Below, one piece after another: positions 25,630 to 37,240 of a DNA stretch of 64,000 nucleotides. The notes below the pieces were generated by a model. The model was not told where the DNA came from, ran no database searches, and worked only from the letters and a program-made list of their open reading frames with translations. Numbering within the stretch: position 1 is the first letter of the stretch; each line of letters opens with the position of its first letter. Source of the DNA: Quercus robur (taxonomy: Eukaryota > Streptophyta > Magnoliopsida > Fagales > Fagaceae); the NCBI RefSeq assembly GCF_932294415.1, contig NC_065536.1, positions 53,664,354 through 53,728,353 of the forward strand, read 5' to 3'. Position numbers and translations under genes: made by a program.

Positions 25630-26068
25630 TGGTTGTGTTTCATTCGAAAAAAATTGATTTCTTAAAAATATTTTCCACATTTACGGGTGTTTAGGGCGAC
25701 AAACAATGTTGGTCAACCAAAAATCATAAAATAAAAGCAATTATGATGGAAATTGCTTACACTTTTAATTTTCGTAAACCATTTTCTAACTCGCTCAAAA
25801 ATTATCAACCTAACATCCACTCTCTATTGTCTACCACCCAACCACCACCCCCACTATTGTCCCTAGTCTCCGATAGCCAACCACCGCTAATCACGATCAC
25901 AATTTTTTAATCTAATTTTTTCTTTTTTGATTATATATGTACTTGGGAGATGAGAAAATGTGAGAAGTAATAGAAAATACACTTTCCCTTGCATTTTCAA
26001 GAACACGGCTAAAAGGCTTGAAAATAATTTCTTTTTCAAAAATTATTTTTCATCAAACCAAACACGGC
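25630..26068. mobile_element. hAT-like MITE candidate
   Basis: Left end GGTTGTGTTTCATTCG and right end CATCAAACCAAACACGGCC are inverted copies with mismatches. The interior is non-coding. No clean target duplication was found, so ends are approximate. Confidence 0.5.
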
Positions 26069-26475
26069 CTTTGATTATATAATATTTATGATCGAAAGTT
26101 GAGAAATTTTGAAATTATATGGTTTAATTTGTTATATTCCTAAACTTTAGGATTTAAAATATAATTTTTTCAAAAATATGGGAAAAAAATAAAGGAGGAT
26201 AAAAAAATAAGAAGAAAGAAAGAAAAAGATCTCTGTCTAAAACTTAGTTTTCATGTTTCTTCTTTCCTCCCTTTCATTGTCAAGACCGATAATGACGTAG
26301 ACGTGAAAATTTGAAATTGAAGTCCTTTTATACATTCAAACTTCAACCTAGAAATTTCAATGAAACTTATCCACAACCCCTCTTTCTTTTCCTCAAACAA
26401 AATATCTTTGAAAAGAGAGTTGAATTTTTCGTAAAGAACTAGGAAGCAACACACACGCAGCATAAATGTTTTTAG

Positions 26476-26660
26476 GAAAATGCTAATAGATGTCTTTAAA
26501 GCAATGGTTAACAATTTATTTAAAGAAAATTTTTAGAGGAAAAAAAAAAAAAACAATTAATATTTTAACAGTTTTTTTCATTTTCTATAAAAGTGATGTC
26601 AAAACTTTCTTAAAATGGATTGTTAACCATTATCCTAAGGACACCATTAACATGACCCAT
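26476..26660. mobile_element. Palindromic MITE, family B, copy 2
   Basis: AATGCTAATAGATGTCTTTAAAGC at the left, complementary to the right end (CCTAAGGACACCATTAACAT). Interior motifs TAACAGTTTTTTTCATTTTC and AAAACTTTC match the other family B copies. Confidence 0.7.
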
Positions 26661-27139
26661 ATTTTAAACACATTTATATATTATATTGTTTCAAATGATA
26701 CCTGATATTCACATTTTATACAGTAATGTCCCGTGTGTGTGGACTGTGAACGTTTAAAAAAAAATGCGTGGCAATCATTGCCCTATGCTAATGCTATGCT
26801 ATATTGTAAATTTCTTTGTTAAAATAGTAGACTTTGTGACAGAGGGTGTCTGGGAAAGAACGTAGAATTTTCCATATGAGTTGGTCTGGTCCACTCTTTA
26901 AATATAAAACGATCATTTCTCTCCAACAATAAATAAATAGATAAATAAATCTATAAAATATATACATCATGTCGTGTATAGTATCATCTGTGCGCATGTG
27001 TCATGCATGACGATACCATTCTTTGTTCGTATTACAAACGGAAATGTTTTACGTAAAAAAGGGTATAGAATCCGACCGTTCGAACTTGTTCCTTTTTGGT
27101 TAACAAATCTAACCCATTCAAACAGAAAAAAGTGATACC

Positions 27140-27170
<31 letters not shown>

Positions 27171-27184
27171 CACTTTTTTTTTTT

Positions 27185-27284
27185 TTTTTATGTTCTTTAT
27201 CATCGAATTAAAATATCAATCGATTTTTGATATAGACAAAACTTAAACTTCCAGATCTCTTACAAGTTGAGCTAACCAGTACTC

Positions 27285-27290
<6 letters not shown>
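27185..27290 (-). mobile_element. SINE-1 fragment, minus orientation
   Basis: TTCTTTATCATCGAATTAAAATATC and AGATCTCTTACAAGTTGAGCTAACC are the reverse complement of parts of the SINE at 43400-43555. (TA)n tracts lie on both sides (about 27140-27165 and 27287-27314). Confidence 0.55.
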
Positions 27291-27314
<24 letters not shown>

Positions 27315-27318
<4 letters not shown>

Positions 27319-28711
27319 ACAAGGAAGAATTTACTGGTGTATGTGTATGTCGTTATCACCATGAAAGAAAGAGAAGGTTGGTGTGGGAAAGAATATACTG
27401 TCCTAGGCTTGGAGAGTACACTCCCTGACTCCTAAGATCAATTACTTACCTCTTTTATTATTGTTATTTATGATTAATTTAGCACCCTTTAAAAGAAGTA
27501 GGTAAAAGTCTACTTTGAATTGTGGTGGATTCGAATATAAGTAACGAGTGTTCTCATCGGATAATGCAAGATGTCATTGTAACAAGCAAATTACTTAAAA
27601 CTCACTACATTAGCTTATCTATTGTTATAAATAAATTTTTTTAAAAAAAATATGATGTAGTGGTTATTAAATCGGTATTAGTACTTCTCTAAAATATACT
27701 AGATATATAAAATATTTTATTGTACCGAAGGCAAAGACTTTTGGGGTGTTTTAGCTGGTACAAAAAAATTTTGAAAAATTTAAAAACATTTAAAAAATGT
27801 TATTTAAATTAGTACATAAGATTAATGTACTCAAACCAATATTTGTGCTTATAAAATATGTGAATTTTAAATTATATATCAATAAACATATAAACAAATA
27901 AATACATATATATACACAATGGCAACCTCAAAACAGTACACCAATATCAACATATGCCAAAATATTACGTTCTCCTAACAAAACCAAAATGGCATCCTGT
28001 AGGAAATTGGCTCCCTTGATATAAGTACAAAATAGCAAAATAAATAGAGGGTTGGGACCAAGAGTCTTATAAATCTTTTTTGATAATTCAATAACTAAGA
28101 GAAAGAACAATTGAATTTTGGATATCAAAGACATCAAAGATATCAGGAATTACTAATAAATTGATCAGCTACAAGATTCTTAGAATGAATCTTATAAATT
28201 AATTAACATATATTTTATGATATTTTCAATAGAAAAGTTCATAATTCAAATCAAATTTTTCTTAACCAACAAAAAAATAAATAAATAATTAGAGGACCGG
28301 GAATATTCCTAAACACTATAAAGATTACTCACGCACAAAGGGTGGTTGTGCTGCATGAAGCAAACTGAGGATTGCCTTCGTTTTATTTTTTTGCTGAGAT
28401 TTAGTTACACGTTTCAAGGTGTGATTATTAGATTTGTGCCACAAAGAAAAGGTAATATTTTTGTGTGGAAGAAACATTAAAAAAAAAAAAAAGAGATCTT
28501 TTGCAAATTTGTTTATTAAAGCAAGGATGAAGAGACCACTCTTAACTTTTTCTTGTAATATATATTGTTCTCTTTTCTCCTTTAATCACCAAATCATGTT
28601 ATGATCTAGCTAATTTTGATTGCCTAGGCTCCGTGACCCTCAAAATTAATGATTTAAAAATGGAAAGATAATCATGACTAGGCAAGAAATAGTGTGGAAA
28701 GAAAAGATAAA
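27315..28711. other. Intergenic DNA, nothing recognised
   Basis: AT-rich, with no coding region or repeat structure that I can support on either strand. Confidence 0.5.
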
Positions 28712-28880
28712 GTAGTTCTAGGACCATAAATTATTTCACAACTTTTTTGCCACAATTCTAATGTAACAAATTGTGAGTGATTAACTATCACTTACACATG
28801 GACCCACAATTTTTTTTTTACCGATCACACTCTACCACATCACAATTGTGACAAAAAATTATAAAAAATTATATGATTCT
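28712..28880. mobile_element. Palindromic MITE, family A, copy 1
   Basis: Left arm GTTCTAGGACCATAAATTATTTCACAA.. and right arm ..TTGTGACAAAAAATTATAAAAAATTATATGA are inverted. Central ACACATGGACCCACAA is shared with the copy at 60556; that stretch is more diverged at 39291. Confidence 0.7.
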
Positions 28881-29850
28881 AAACTTTTCCAAAAAAGAGA
28901 TACATAAAGTGTGTTTTTTGTTAAAGAAAAATGGTGTTCATCTCGTCCATTTCAAATCTCTCATCAACCTTTCTTTTAGGTCGATCATTTTTGGGTAGAG
29001 ATTAAAGTTAATTTTCAATAATCATGATGTCTGAGCACACGCACCAGCTAGAATAAAATAATTTTAATGCTTGATTACACAATACAGTAGGTTTCCATTT
29101 ACTACTATTTTTTCAATTTTCCGTCAAATTTATTTTATTCAGAAAAAATTTATTTTGTAACAATTGAATATTCTTTATTACTATATGGTCCATAAATTTA
29201 TTTTTTTATGCATAATTTTAGACTATAAAAATTTGTAATTTAAACAATTGATTGATGACAAAATTAATGATCTTTAATCTTCTGGAAATTTTGCAAGTAC
29301 GAAAGATATAAGAAAAAAAAAATGTAATTTAATAATAGATTTGAAAATTCACATCCAATAAAAAGATATTAAGTAAAGTTGTTACCTTAGGTTGCAATCA
29401 AGTTTATAACCAAACTTTGTCCTATTTTTAATATGTTGGGAAGTTTTTAGAAGGATAGAATAAGATGAAATGAACGTGGCATGTTTTCTTGTGAGTGTAT
29501 AAGATGAAAAATGAAAAAACAAGAAATATATAATTTTATTATTATATTATTAACTTTTTATTTGTTTTTCCTCAAACTAAGGGTGCAATTGGTACTTATA
29601 CTTTTGAGACGAATATTTAGAAGGGAATTGAATTTGAATGGAATGAGGTAGCTTTGTTTATTAATTTCATTTCTTTCTATTAAATATCCAAACAAGATAA
29701 TAGATGAATCTTTCAAAAAAAAAAAAAGATAATAGATGAAATATTTTTAAAATAAATAAATAATTTCAAATGGATTTCCAAACAGAGTTCCCAATTTATT
29801 TCAATAATAATAACAATAATAATAAAGATAGTTTCAATTTATAGTGTCCG
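28881..29850. other. Intergenic DNA, nothing recognised
   Basis: AT-rich sequence with short A/T runs. No gene or defined element seen. Confidence 0.5.
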
Positions 29851-29859
29851 CTCTAGATG

Positions 29860-30387
29860 ATTTCTGTGGGAGGACTTTCATCTTGGCCTCCAATTAGGTA
29901 TTGTCCTCTTTGGAAATGGCATTGAGCCTTAATTATCAAGGATTTGTTTAATCCCACATCGGGAAGAGATGCCTCCTACTCATGTCTTATAAGCCTTTGG
30001 CCTAAGGATGAGTATACCATTACTACACCCAATTGAAGAGACACGGTTTACAGACCAAACCCAAAATGTATGGAATCTTTGCCCAATGAGCTCAATACAA
30101 TAAATTTATAGAGAATTGGTCAAAGAACTAGGTCCTAATGAATATGACAACGGCTAGTATGGGTTTGGAAGGTGATCAAGCAATGGACCATCTTCATCCT
30201 ACACTAGTGGCATTCATCATATCCGAGAAGAAGTTCCTCCTCGCACCACCTTCCATTCGTTCCTGATTCATGAGATTTTAAATTGGAATTTCTTAACAAC
30301 TATTTGTTTCTCTTTAGACCATCCAACGTCCTCGGACAAAACCCAAGGCCCAATACATGATTCTAGGCCCTTACCCCTACAATTACT
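29860..30387 (-). mobile_element. Degraded LTR-like segment
   Basis: GAGCTCAATACAATAAATTTATAGAGAA and AAGAACTAGGTCCTA resemble the solo LTR at 39990-40786 (about 40045-40098). CCTCGGACAAAACCCAAGGCCC and the end CTTACCCCTACA fit the same LTR superfamily. No clear target duplication, so boundaries are approximate. Confidence 0.45.
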
Positions 30388-30505
30388 TTTTATCATCAGA
30401 CCAAGTTATTAATTGATTTTTTGATATAGGCGGAAATCAAACTTCATATCTCTTATTCGATTATAAGAAACTTTACCAATTAAACTAACTAAAACCTACC
30501 AAATT
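30388..30505 (-). mobile_element. SINE-1 copy, minus orientation
   Basis: ATCATCAGACCAAGTTATTAATTGATTTTTTGATATAGGC and CATATCTCTTATTCGATTATAAGAAACTTTACC correspond to the reverse complement of the SINE-1 copy at 43400. Confidence 0.6.
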
Positions 30506-31008
30506 TTTTTTTTTTTTTTAGAAGTGAAATCTGTCCAATAACATTTACTAATAATTGATCCATCGATAAATATTTATTTGCATTTCAAATCAATTGACTT
30601 TTAAACAAGGTGGTAGACCATTTGTCAATGAGCCATTCATCATGATTTAATTTGATGATTGGATCATTGCCAAACACTAGGCCTAGGGAAGGAAATTGAG
30701 GGGGACAAAAAAGTAGTAATTGTATAAGGAAAATTCATTTTGATTATTTCAACGTACTTCCCGTAGAAATAATAGTTGATAGTTACATTGGGCTAATGCG
30801 CTTCGTCAAATAAAGCAGTTAGCCGTATCAAAGAAAAAGTAATGCCTGAATCCTGATTAGTGGAAAAACTCATCAGCATTCCAAATGACATGTACCGTTT
30901 TTTAATACTTCCAACAAAAATTGCCATATTTAGAGGGAAAAAAATAACTTTGTTGTATAAGACCTTTGGAGAGAAATATTTATTAGGGCAAAGTTGAGCT
31001 ACAAATTT

Positions 31009-31137
31009 TTTTTTTTTTTTTTTTTTTAGAAATAATTACAACATACTGCTAATCCTGCAACTCGAGCATTTTCTCACCTAGAACCCCAAGCACTTTGTAC
31101 ATAGAGAAGTGTCAATTCAGCTGCAAAGTCTTTGGCA
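31009..31137 (-). mobile_element. SINE (second family), with 16-bp TSD
   Basis: Flanked by the exact 16-bp duplication GTTGAGCTACAAATTT (30993-31008 and 31138-31153). On the minus strand it reads CCAAAGACTTTGCAGCTGAATTG (A-box region), then GGGGTTCTAGG (B-box region), and ends in a poly-A tail (poly-T on the plus strand at 31009-31027). The intact TSD indicates a recent insertion. Confidence 0.85.
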
Positions 31138-31669
31138 GTTGAGCTACAAATTTGAATGTGAATTTTAATAAATTCACCATTAGATTACATTTACATTTTC
31201 TTCTTATATTCTGTATGCTTGCAAAATTTCCAAAATATTAAAAATCAATAACTATATCATCAATCAAGTTTTTAAATTTCAAATTTTTGTAGTAAAAAAT
31301 TATGCACAAGAAATAATTTTATAAATTAAATAGTAAATAACATTCGATTGACACAAAATATGTACTCATATTAATTTTTTCAGTGGGAGTTGTAGTCATT
31401 GGCTACAACCTAATTTGTGGCCAAACTTTGGTCCTATTAATAATTGTTTCGAAACATATATGACTCTTGTGAATTTTAATTAAATTCATATATATATATA
31501 TATATATATATTCAGCAGTGCATATCTGGCTAAAATTTGGATTTAATTAGTGATGAATTGCAGTATCATCTTCCCCTCTTATTCTACTCATATATAACAG
31601 ATATATTTGAAGAGATTAAGCTAATAAGAATGATGTTTAAAAAAAAAAAAAAAACCAGATTGATGTTTT

Positions 31670-31737
31670 GATCTGATAGTAAAGAACTATCATCAGGAGT
31701 AAATGTCATAAGCTAAAACTCTCTAAGAAAAAAACAA
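31670..31737 (+). mobile_element. 5'-truncated SINE-1 with short TSD
   Basis: Only the 3' part remains (AAAGAACTATCATCAGGAGTA to AACTCTCTAAGAAAAAAAC). It is flanked by TGATGTTTT at 31661-31669 and 31738-31746. A third copy of TGATGTTT precedes the poly-A run at 31630. Confidence 0.65.
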
Positions 31738-31890
31738 TGATGTTTTATGTTTTAGGTGACTGTAAAAGAAACTATTAAATTAAATAGCCGCCCCAAAGAG
31801 AAACTATAGAAAAAAAAAATGCGCCTATAAAGTGTTGTCTTGAAAGTTATCATGAGACCCCAACCCAATATAACAATTGTATATAAACTT

Positions 31891-32051
31891 TTTTTTTTAA
31901 AGAGTTTCAACCTATGGCATCCGCTCCTGATAATAGCTCTTTATCATCAGATTAAGACACCAATCAGTTTTTGGTGTAGGTCAAGATTGAACCCCAAATC
32001 TCTTATACAACCATCAAAGACTTTACTAGTTGAATTAACTGAATCCCACAG
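31891..32051 (-). mobile_element. SINE-1, near full length, minus orientation
   Basis: Contains GGATTCAGTTAATTCAACTAG (minus strand, A box) and GGGGTTCAATCTTG (B box), and ends in poly-A. It is flanked by TTGTATATAAACTT at 31877-31890 and 32052-32065. A third copy of this target sequence is at 32082-32095, after a 16-bp T-rich stub. Confidence 0.75.
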
Positions 32052-32176
32052 TTGTATATAAACTTTTTTTTTGAGAATGAGTTGTATATAAACTTAGTTG
32101 TGAATTATCTATTAATTTTTTGAAGTTAATATAAAAGGTTGGACTTTAGAGCATAGTGTCCTCCATGATCCACTGA

Positions 32177-32220
<44 letters not shown>

Positions 32221-32265
32221 ATTGTCGGTTTGAATATGTATATATGTATGTATATATATTGTGGG
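32177..32265. repeat. TA / TATG microsatellite
   Basis: (TA)n followed by (GTAT)n at about 32177-32220, then a second ATATGTATGTATATATAT tract to about 32262. Both tracts are followed by TTGT(C/G)GGTTTGAATA, so a short segment has been duplicated. Confidence 0.8.
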
Positions 32266-32384
32266 TTTGAATAGTCCATCTCTTCCAAATTAAAGACAAA
32301 ACTGCTTATTAATCGTATCTCCCTGTAAAATTGGAGGTATTGGGTAGTAAGTATGACCTTTATAAATTATTAAAGGAAAAAATT

Positions 32385-32575
32385 AACAAATGTTTTAAAG
32401 TTATTGGTTTAAAAAATATTTTTAGAAATTTATTATGGAAAAAAAAAAAAAAAAAAAAAACAAACTAATTTTGTTTTAATAGTTTTTTATATTTCCCTTT
32501 AAAGTGGTTTTAAAAGTTTCTTAAAATGACCTATTAATAAATGCCCTAAAGACAACTATGGACCCTTCTTTAAAT
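32385..32575. mobile_element. Palindromic MITE, family B, copy 3
   Basis: AATTAACAAATGTTTTAAAG at the left and ATTAATAAATGCCCTAAAGAC at the right. The interior has poly-A (about 32440-32460) and AATAGTTTTTTATATTTCCC as in the other family B members. Confidence 0.6.
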
Positions 32576-34070
32576 GGTACGTCATACCAAAATATATAAT
32601 TAAGACTAGGTCTTTTTTTATTTCTTCCCCTTTTAGCGTACTAATGAAAACCTAGGAATTCAAGCATGATAGAAATAAAAGAGGGAACAAGATTACATAA
32701 GAATTCAAGGACTACAAAGTACAAATAATAAAGCAAAAATTATTATTTAATATTTTTCGTTACAAAAAAGATGATTGATTAAATTATTGATTTGAAGTTA
32801 GAGTACCTTCCCGAGAATTAAAAATAAAAATTGATTTCATGAATTTTTTATTTTTTTATATTTACAAAGAAGATAGTTGAGTAATAAATTATTTATTTGA
32901 CAAAGATAGAGTACCTTATTAGAGAAAGAAAAGAAATTATTTCAAGATTTTGTTGAAATATGGTGAAAAATAGGGTTGTAGGGACACGAATCTCTAGCGG
33001 CCCAACAACGATGTTGGGCTCGCCTACAGAAAATTCCTTACAATGATATTTGTAGAGAGTGGGCTTGAAAGGCCAGCGTTGGGTCACAGGGCGCTAGTTC
33101 AGGCCGGACTTTAGATGAACCAAGACAAGAAAAGGCTTTAGTCTGGATATTCAGACCTTACACCTTTGTGACTTGAGGGATTTGGCTCCTCGGATCATGT
33201 CCGAGGAGCACTAATGTTTTCTCCGGTTACCCGATGGTGGATTTTTCGGGGTGATGCGCATATATTATCCGGGAATTCTCCTTCCTGAAGTTTTTCTCAA
33301 GAAGTGAGATGGGAGAGCCCCCCCCCTACTTCGTTACCTTACGCTTTCTTTTATACTAGCCTACGTTCGTTGTCCCTCGTCCACATGTAGAGTCGATCTT
33401 TCCGGGACAGATATTTGTCCCATCAATCTAATCCCGAAATTGTTGGAGATGATCAATAAAGCCTAAGAATCCGGCTCTGTTAGGTGCAGAGTCTTATCAG
33501 TGAAGGGTATTAAGGACAATTTCCCTGAGATATTTTCTGATCTTTAGGGTTTGCCCGTATGCCACTTTCATCAATGAGACTTTGGGTCTGCCGAGGACCA
33601 AGCTGTCCTCGGCTGTATCCCCGGGCCATTTTGAGCTTCTTATCTTTGGACTTGGGCCCTGGCCTCCTTTAGTTTGGACCTGTGGACTCCCCATAAGCGA
33701 GCGGGCCGGGCCCCTAAACTATTGGACCCCACATTAGCCCCTCAAAACCCTGCTGTCCAACGTCATGGTTGGAAAGGTGGGTTTTGATTATATCAAGCCT
33801 TCATTGCTGTTCATTTAATTCAGCCCTTGATCAACATTGGCGACTCTTCACCTCCCCGAGGAATGTACCGGTCTATGAGCCTTTTTCCTGAATTTGCGTA
33901 CGTTGCCATTATGCCGTTTGGTTACCTGCAGCGTGTCTTTAATATCTTCCCATTTACGAGACCTCCCAGATCTAACGGTTACTGATGGCGTGGGGGAACA
34001 AAACGGCGCATTCTTCTCTGTAGATTTCCCTGGGGATCTGAACGCGTTATATACCCTTTTCTTCGTCCTC

Positions 34071-34424
34071 TATATAAAGAAAGAAGACAGAAGGTGATTT
34101 TCTCATATCTGAATCCCTCAGGCCCTTCTCAGAGTTCACTTCTTCAATCTAGTTACCCCCTATCCGATAATACATCCCCCATAGTGATCAGCCATGAACA
34201 AACCCTTCCTTTCCCAGAAACGCCATGTCCTAACAACACTTGAGATGGCTCGGTCGGGGCAAGGATGGCGGAGACTCAAGATTTGCCCCCCCCCCATTCT
34301 TTTAGCCAAAATCCGAAGCAGGGACTCGTCACACCCCATTTCCGGTGTGACTGAGTCGGAAACCTCCCTTGTCATCTCCATCCGCTCTCTCATGAGCATA
34401 CCTAATATGGCTCCAGTGTGCTAA
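34071..34424 (+). CDS. Antisense ORF (76 codons) with its own TATA box
   Basis: The ORF is 34194-34424, opposite to the element's direction and close to its 3' LTR. TATATAAAG at 34071-34079 lies about 120 bp upstream, a normal distance for a plant promoter plus short leader. The product has MARSGQGWRRLKI, LLAKIRSR and SLMSIPNMAP, shared with the ORF at 15169-15396, including start and stop positions. An AATAAAAG about 480 bp downstream (34902) sits in a block conserved between the two elements. No known domain. It may be a captured host gene fragment or a lineage-specific accessory ORF. Confidence 0.55.
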
Positions 34425-35366
34425 GAGTTAGGATTGAGGCAGGGACTAAATGCCCCGGCTTCTTCCTCTCTTCGTTCACTAGCGCCATCCTTTACTTTTC
34501 TTTCTTCTTCTTTCCACCACCAGCTCCGTCCTGGTGTTTTTCTTTCTCCCTCTTTTGCTCCTTTCTCTTTCTTTTCATTTCTTCCCTCTTCTTCTCCTCC
34601 TTCTCTTGCTCATGTCCTCCATCTTCTTTTTCCCTTGCACTCCTCAGCGACAAGAGCTTGCTGAAGTGCTTCCATGTGTTCCAATTCTTCTTCCTTCTCC
34701 TTCATCTTTTCTATAAAAGGTTCTTCTCCTGATATGAGCAGTACTGAGGCAGAGAATTTAGAGAGACTTCGAAGGCGAGTTTAAAGGACACTTGACGGTT
34801 TACTTATCTGTATTACGGATGTTATTACTGCTTCGGCAGTTCATTTTTTGTATAGGCTTGCTTAAGCCCTTCTTTGTACGTTGTAATAATTTTTTATATT
34901 AATAAAAGTTACTGTTATTCTATTTCGCATGTTCTGTTTATATGTTTTAATAAATTTGCAAGTTCTGCTCGGCACAGTAATATAGCATTTGAACCAATGA
35001 CAACTAAGGCCAAAATACTTGCTAATAAAAAGACGCCATAATAACTTTAACAAAATTATTATTCGACATAACAATCCGACCAGTGAGGAACGAGACTTAC
35101 CTTAAAATTAGTCGAGATGGGGACTAAGTGTTCGATAAGGTGTAAGAAGTAGTTATCCGAGGACATGTCACCTTCCCAATGAACAATTTCCTTAGGCTAA
35201 CGATCATCAGTTCGTTTCGCCCTCTTCTTAACACACTGGCTTTAACTTTTTCCCGTATTTGAGCCGAGAAACTTCTCCATCCGAGCAGTTGATTTCCCAA
35301 AAGGCCTGAGTCCGAGGACTTCGCAAAGCCTGGGTTTTATTTAAAACTTACGCTTTTTCTTTTATG

Positions 35367-35640
35367 TACTTGGCTTCCCCATAGACTTGAGTCCGAGGAC
35401 CATGCAAGCCCTAGGTTCTGTCCAAAACTTTTATGTCCTTGGTTTCCCCATAGGCTTGAGTCCGAGGATCGTATAAGTCCCAGGTTCTGTCCAAGACTTT
35501 TATGTCCTTGGTTTCCCCATAGGCTTGAGTCCGAGGATCGTACAAGCCCCATGTTCTGTCCAAGACTTTTATGTCCTTGGTTTCCCCACAGGCTTGAGTC
35601 CGAGGATCATACAAGCCCCAGGTTCTGTCCAAGACTTTTC
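35367..35640 (-). repeat. 69-bp tandem array (about 4 units) in the LTR element
   Basis: The unit with CTTGGTTTCCCCATAGGCTTG and GTTCTGTCCAAGACTTTTATG recurs at 35367, 35436, 35505 and 35574. It is the reverse complement of the core of the 74-bp array at 12895-14240, with a shorter spacer. Confidence 0.9.
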
Positions 35641-35785
35641 GAGTTCAGATTCTCCCTTTCATCAGGCATTTCATAAGGCGCCGAGCAGGGGTTGTCCTCA
35701 GCTACGGCTATTTCTTGGTGTGGACCACAGTACCTAGGCCCTCACGCAAAGTGGGCCTGGGCCGCGAATTCAATTACCCCACAAA
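35641..35785 (-). mobile_element. Partial LTR head inside the LTR element
   Basis: TTTCATAAGGCGCCGAGCAGG to CGCGAATTCAATTACCCCACA closely matches the end of the solo LTR at 8875-9516 (about 9400-9516). It lies between two related internal segments, pointing to a composite or recombined structure. Confidence 0.65.
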
Positions 35786-36075
35786 TTAAAAGATATTTCT
35801 GCAACCTCTGGCCACGCAGTACTTTCTGATGTCCCAGTGTTCGAGGTGCGCCTTTACGAGGCTCCTTTATTCTTGTGGTTGCAGTTGACGTTGGAAGTTG
35901 GACCAGAGCCATTTTGTCTGTAGTGCTCCTTGTGACGCTGCGTGAGTTGACAGCCACCACCTTGTCTTTTCAAATAAATAGGAGGGAGAGAGAGTTGCTT
36001 TATATACGCACCAATACTTTAGTTTTCTCCCACATCATAAATCCCATATCTGGTGCTATCCGCCCTTAGCATAGC

Positions 36076-36333
36076 ATGTTTAAGGCGAAGGTTGGGAAGA
36101 AAGAACTTTCTCCACCACAGAAGCACCGTGTCCTCATGAGACTCAAAATGGTAAGGTATGGGCACAGGAAGCATAAATTCAGGAGAATACTCCATTTCGA
36201 CCGAGGGGGAAGGGTGTCTCTCCCTCTTTTAGTCAAAATCCGAAGCAGGTTCTGTTCATGCCAGAACTTTGGTATGTCAGAAGAAAGATTCTCCGCCATC
36301 AGCGCCTCTGCTTTGCGGCAGGCGAATATTTAG
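36076..36333 (+). CDS. Second, diverged antisense ORF of the LTR element
   Basis: Related to the ORF at 34194-34424 over its first part (KHRVLMRLKMVRYGH, then VKIRSR). It is preceded by TTTATATACG at about 35999 and followed by CATTGTACGCTGTA (about 36571), a motif shared with the 3' block of the other antisense units. It is more diverged than the other two; function unknown. Confidence 0.4.
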   Translation: MFKAKVGKKELSPPQKHRVLMRLKMVRYGHRKHKFRRILHFDRGGRVSLPLLVKIRSRFCSCQNFGMSEERFSAISASALRQANI

Positions 36334-36919
36334 AGAAAGCCCCTCAACTTCCCACTCCCTGCACCTTTCCTTCAACGGTGTCAGGTTCAAGTTGGGTCTC
36401 TTTGGATGTTTGAGTTGTGGGCATGAGAGAGCATTGAGGAAGAACAGGGTCTTGGAGCTGTAGCCAACCTCTCCTCTGATCTACTTTCTCGGCTTTATCT
36501 TATTCTCTTGTATCTTCCTTTCTTTTTGGTTATGTAGTGAGCTTTGACACGAACTGATTCCAGCTTTTCATTGTACGCTGTACTATTTCTTTGTTCTAGT
36601 AAAAATAGAAATTTATGCACATGTTTTGAGTACTGATCTTTTGGCAACATTATTTTGTGAATGGGTGTGCCTCATGTGTGTGTCTCTTCAGGAATACTTA
36701 GAGCAGGATAGCTTAAAACATAATCTAACTAACTCCAATTTATCAATACCATCAGGCAATATATCGATAATTCATAGTAAATCAAACTTGGGAAACTAAC
36801 CGGGATAGCAGCTGAATATTCTGTGATAAGCGCGTGAATACCGTCCAAGGCTGATAATCTCTAAATAATCCATCCGAGCAATCGACTGGGAAGTAGGGAA
36901 CTCCGATGGTGCTTTTGTG

Positions 36920-37240
36920 TACTTGGTTTCCTAATAGGCTTGGGTCCGAGGACCATGCAATGCCTTGGTTCTGTCCAAAACTTGTAAGATTTCTTTTTTG
37001 TACTTGGTTTCCCCATAGGCTTGGGTCCGAGGACCATGCAAGGCCTTGGTTCTGTCCAAAACTTGTAAGATTTCTTTTTTGTACTTGGTTTCCCCATAGG
37101 CTTGGGTCCGAGGACCATGCAAGGCCTTGGTTCTGTCCAAAACTTGTAAGATTTCTTTTTTGTACTTGGTTTCCCCATAGGCTTGGGTCCGAGGACCATG
37201 CAAGGCCTTGGTTCTGTCCAAAACTTGTAAGATTTCTTGT
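36920..37240 (-). repeat. 81-bp tandem array (4 units) in the LTR element
   Basis: The unit TACTTGGTTTCCCCATAGGC to TAAGATTTCTTTTTTG recurs at 36920, 37001, 37082 and 37163 with very few differences. Its core is homologous to the 74-bp and 69-bp arrays. Because unit length is a multiple of three, several reading frames stay open through the array. These frames are not genes. Confidence 0.92.

Noticed and set aside
33497-33694. 65-codon minus-strand ORF found identically at 38023-38220
   Set aside because: It lies inside the LTRs. Identity reflects the recent copying of the LTR pair, not protein conservation.
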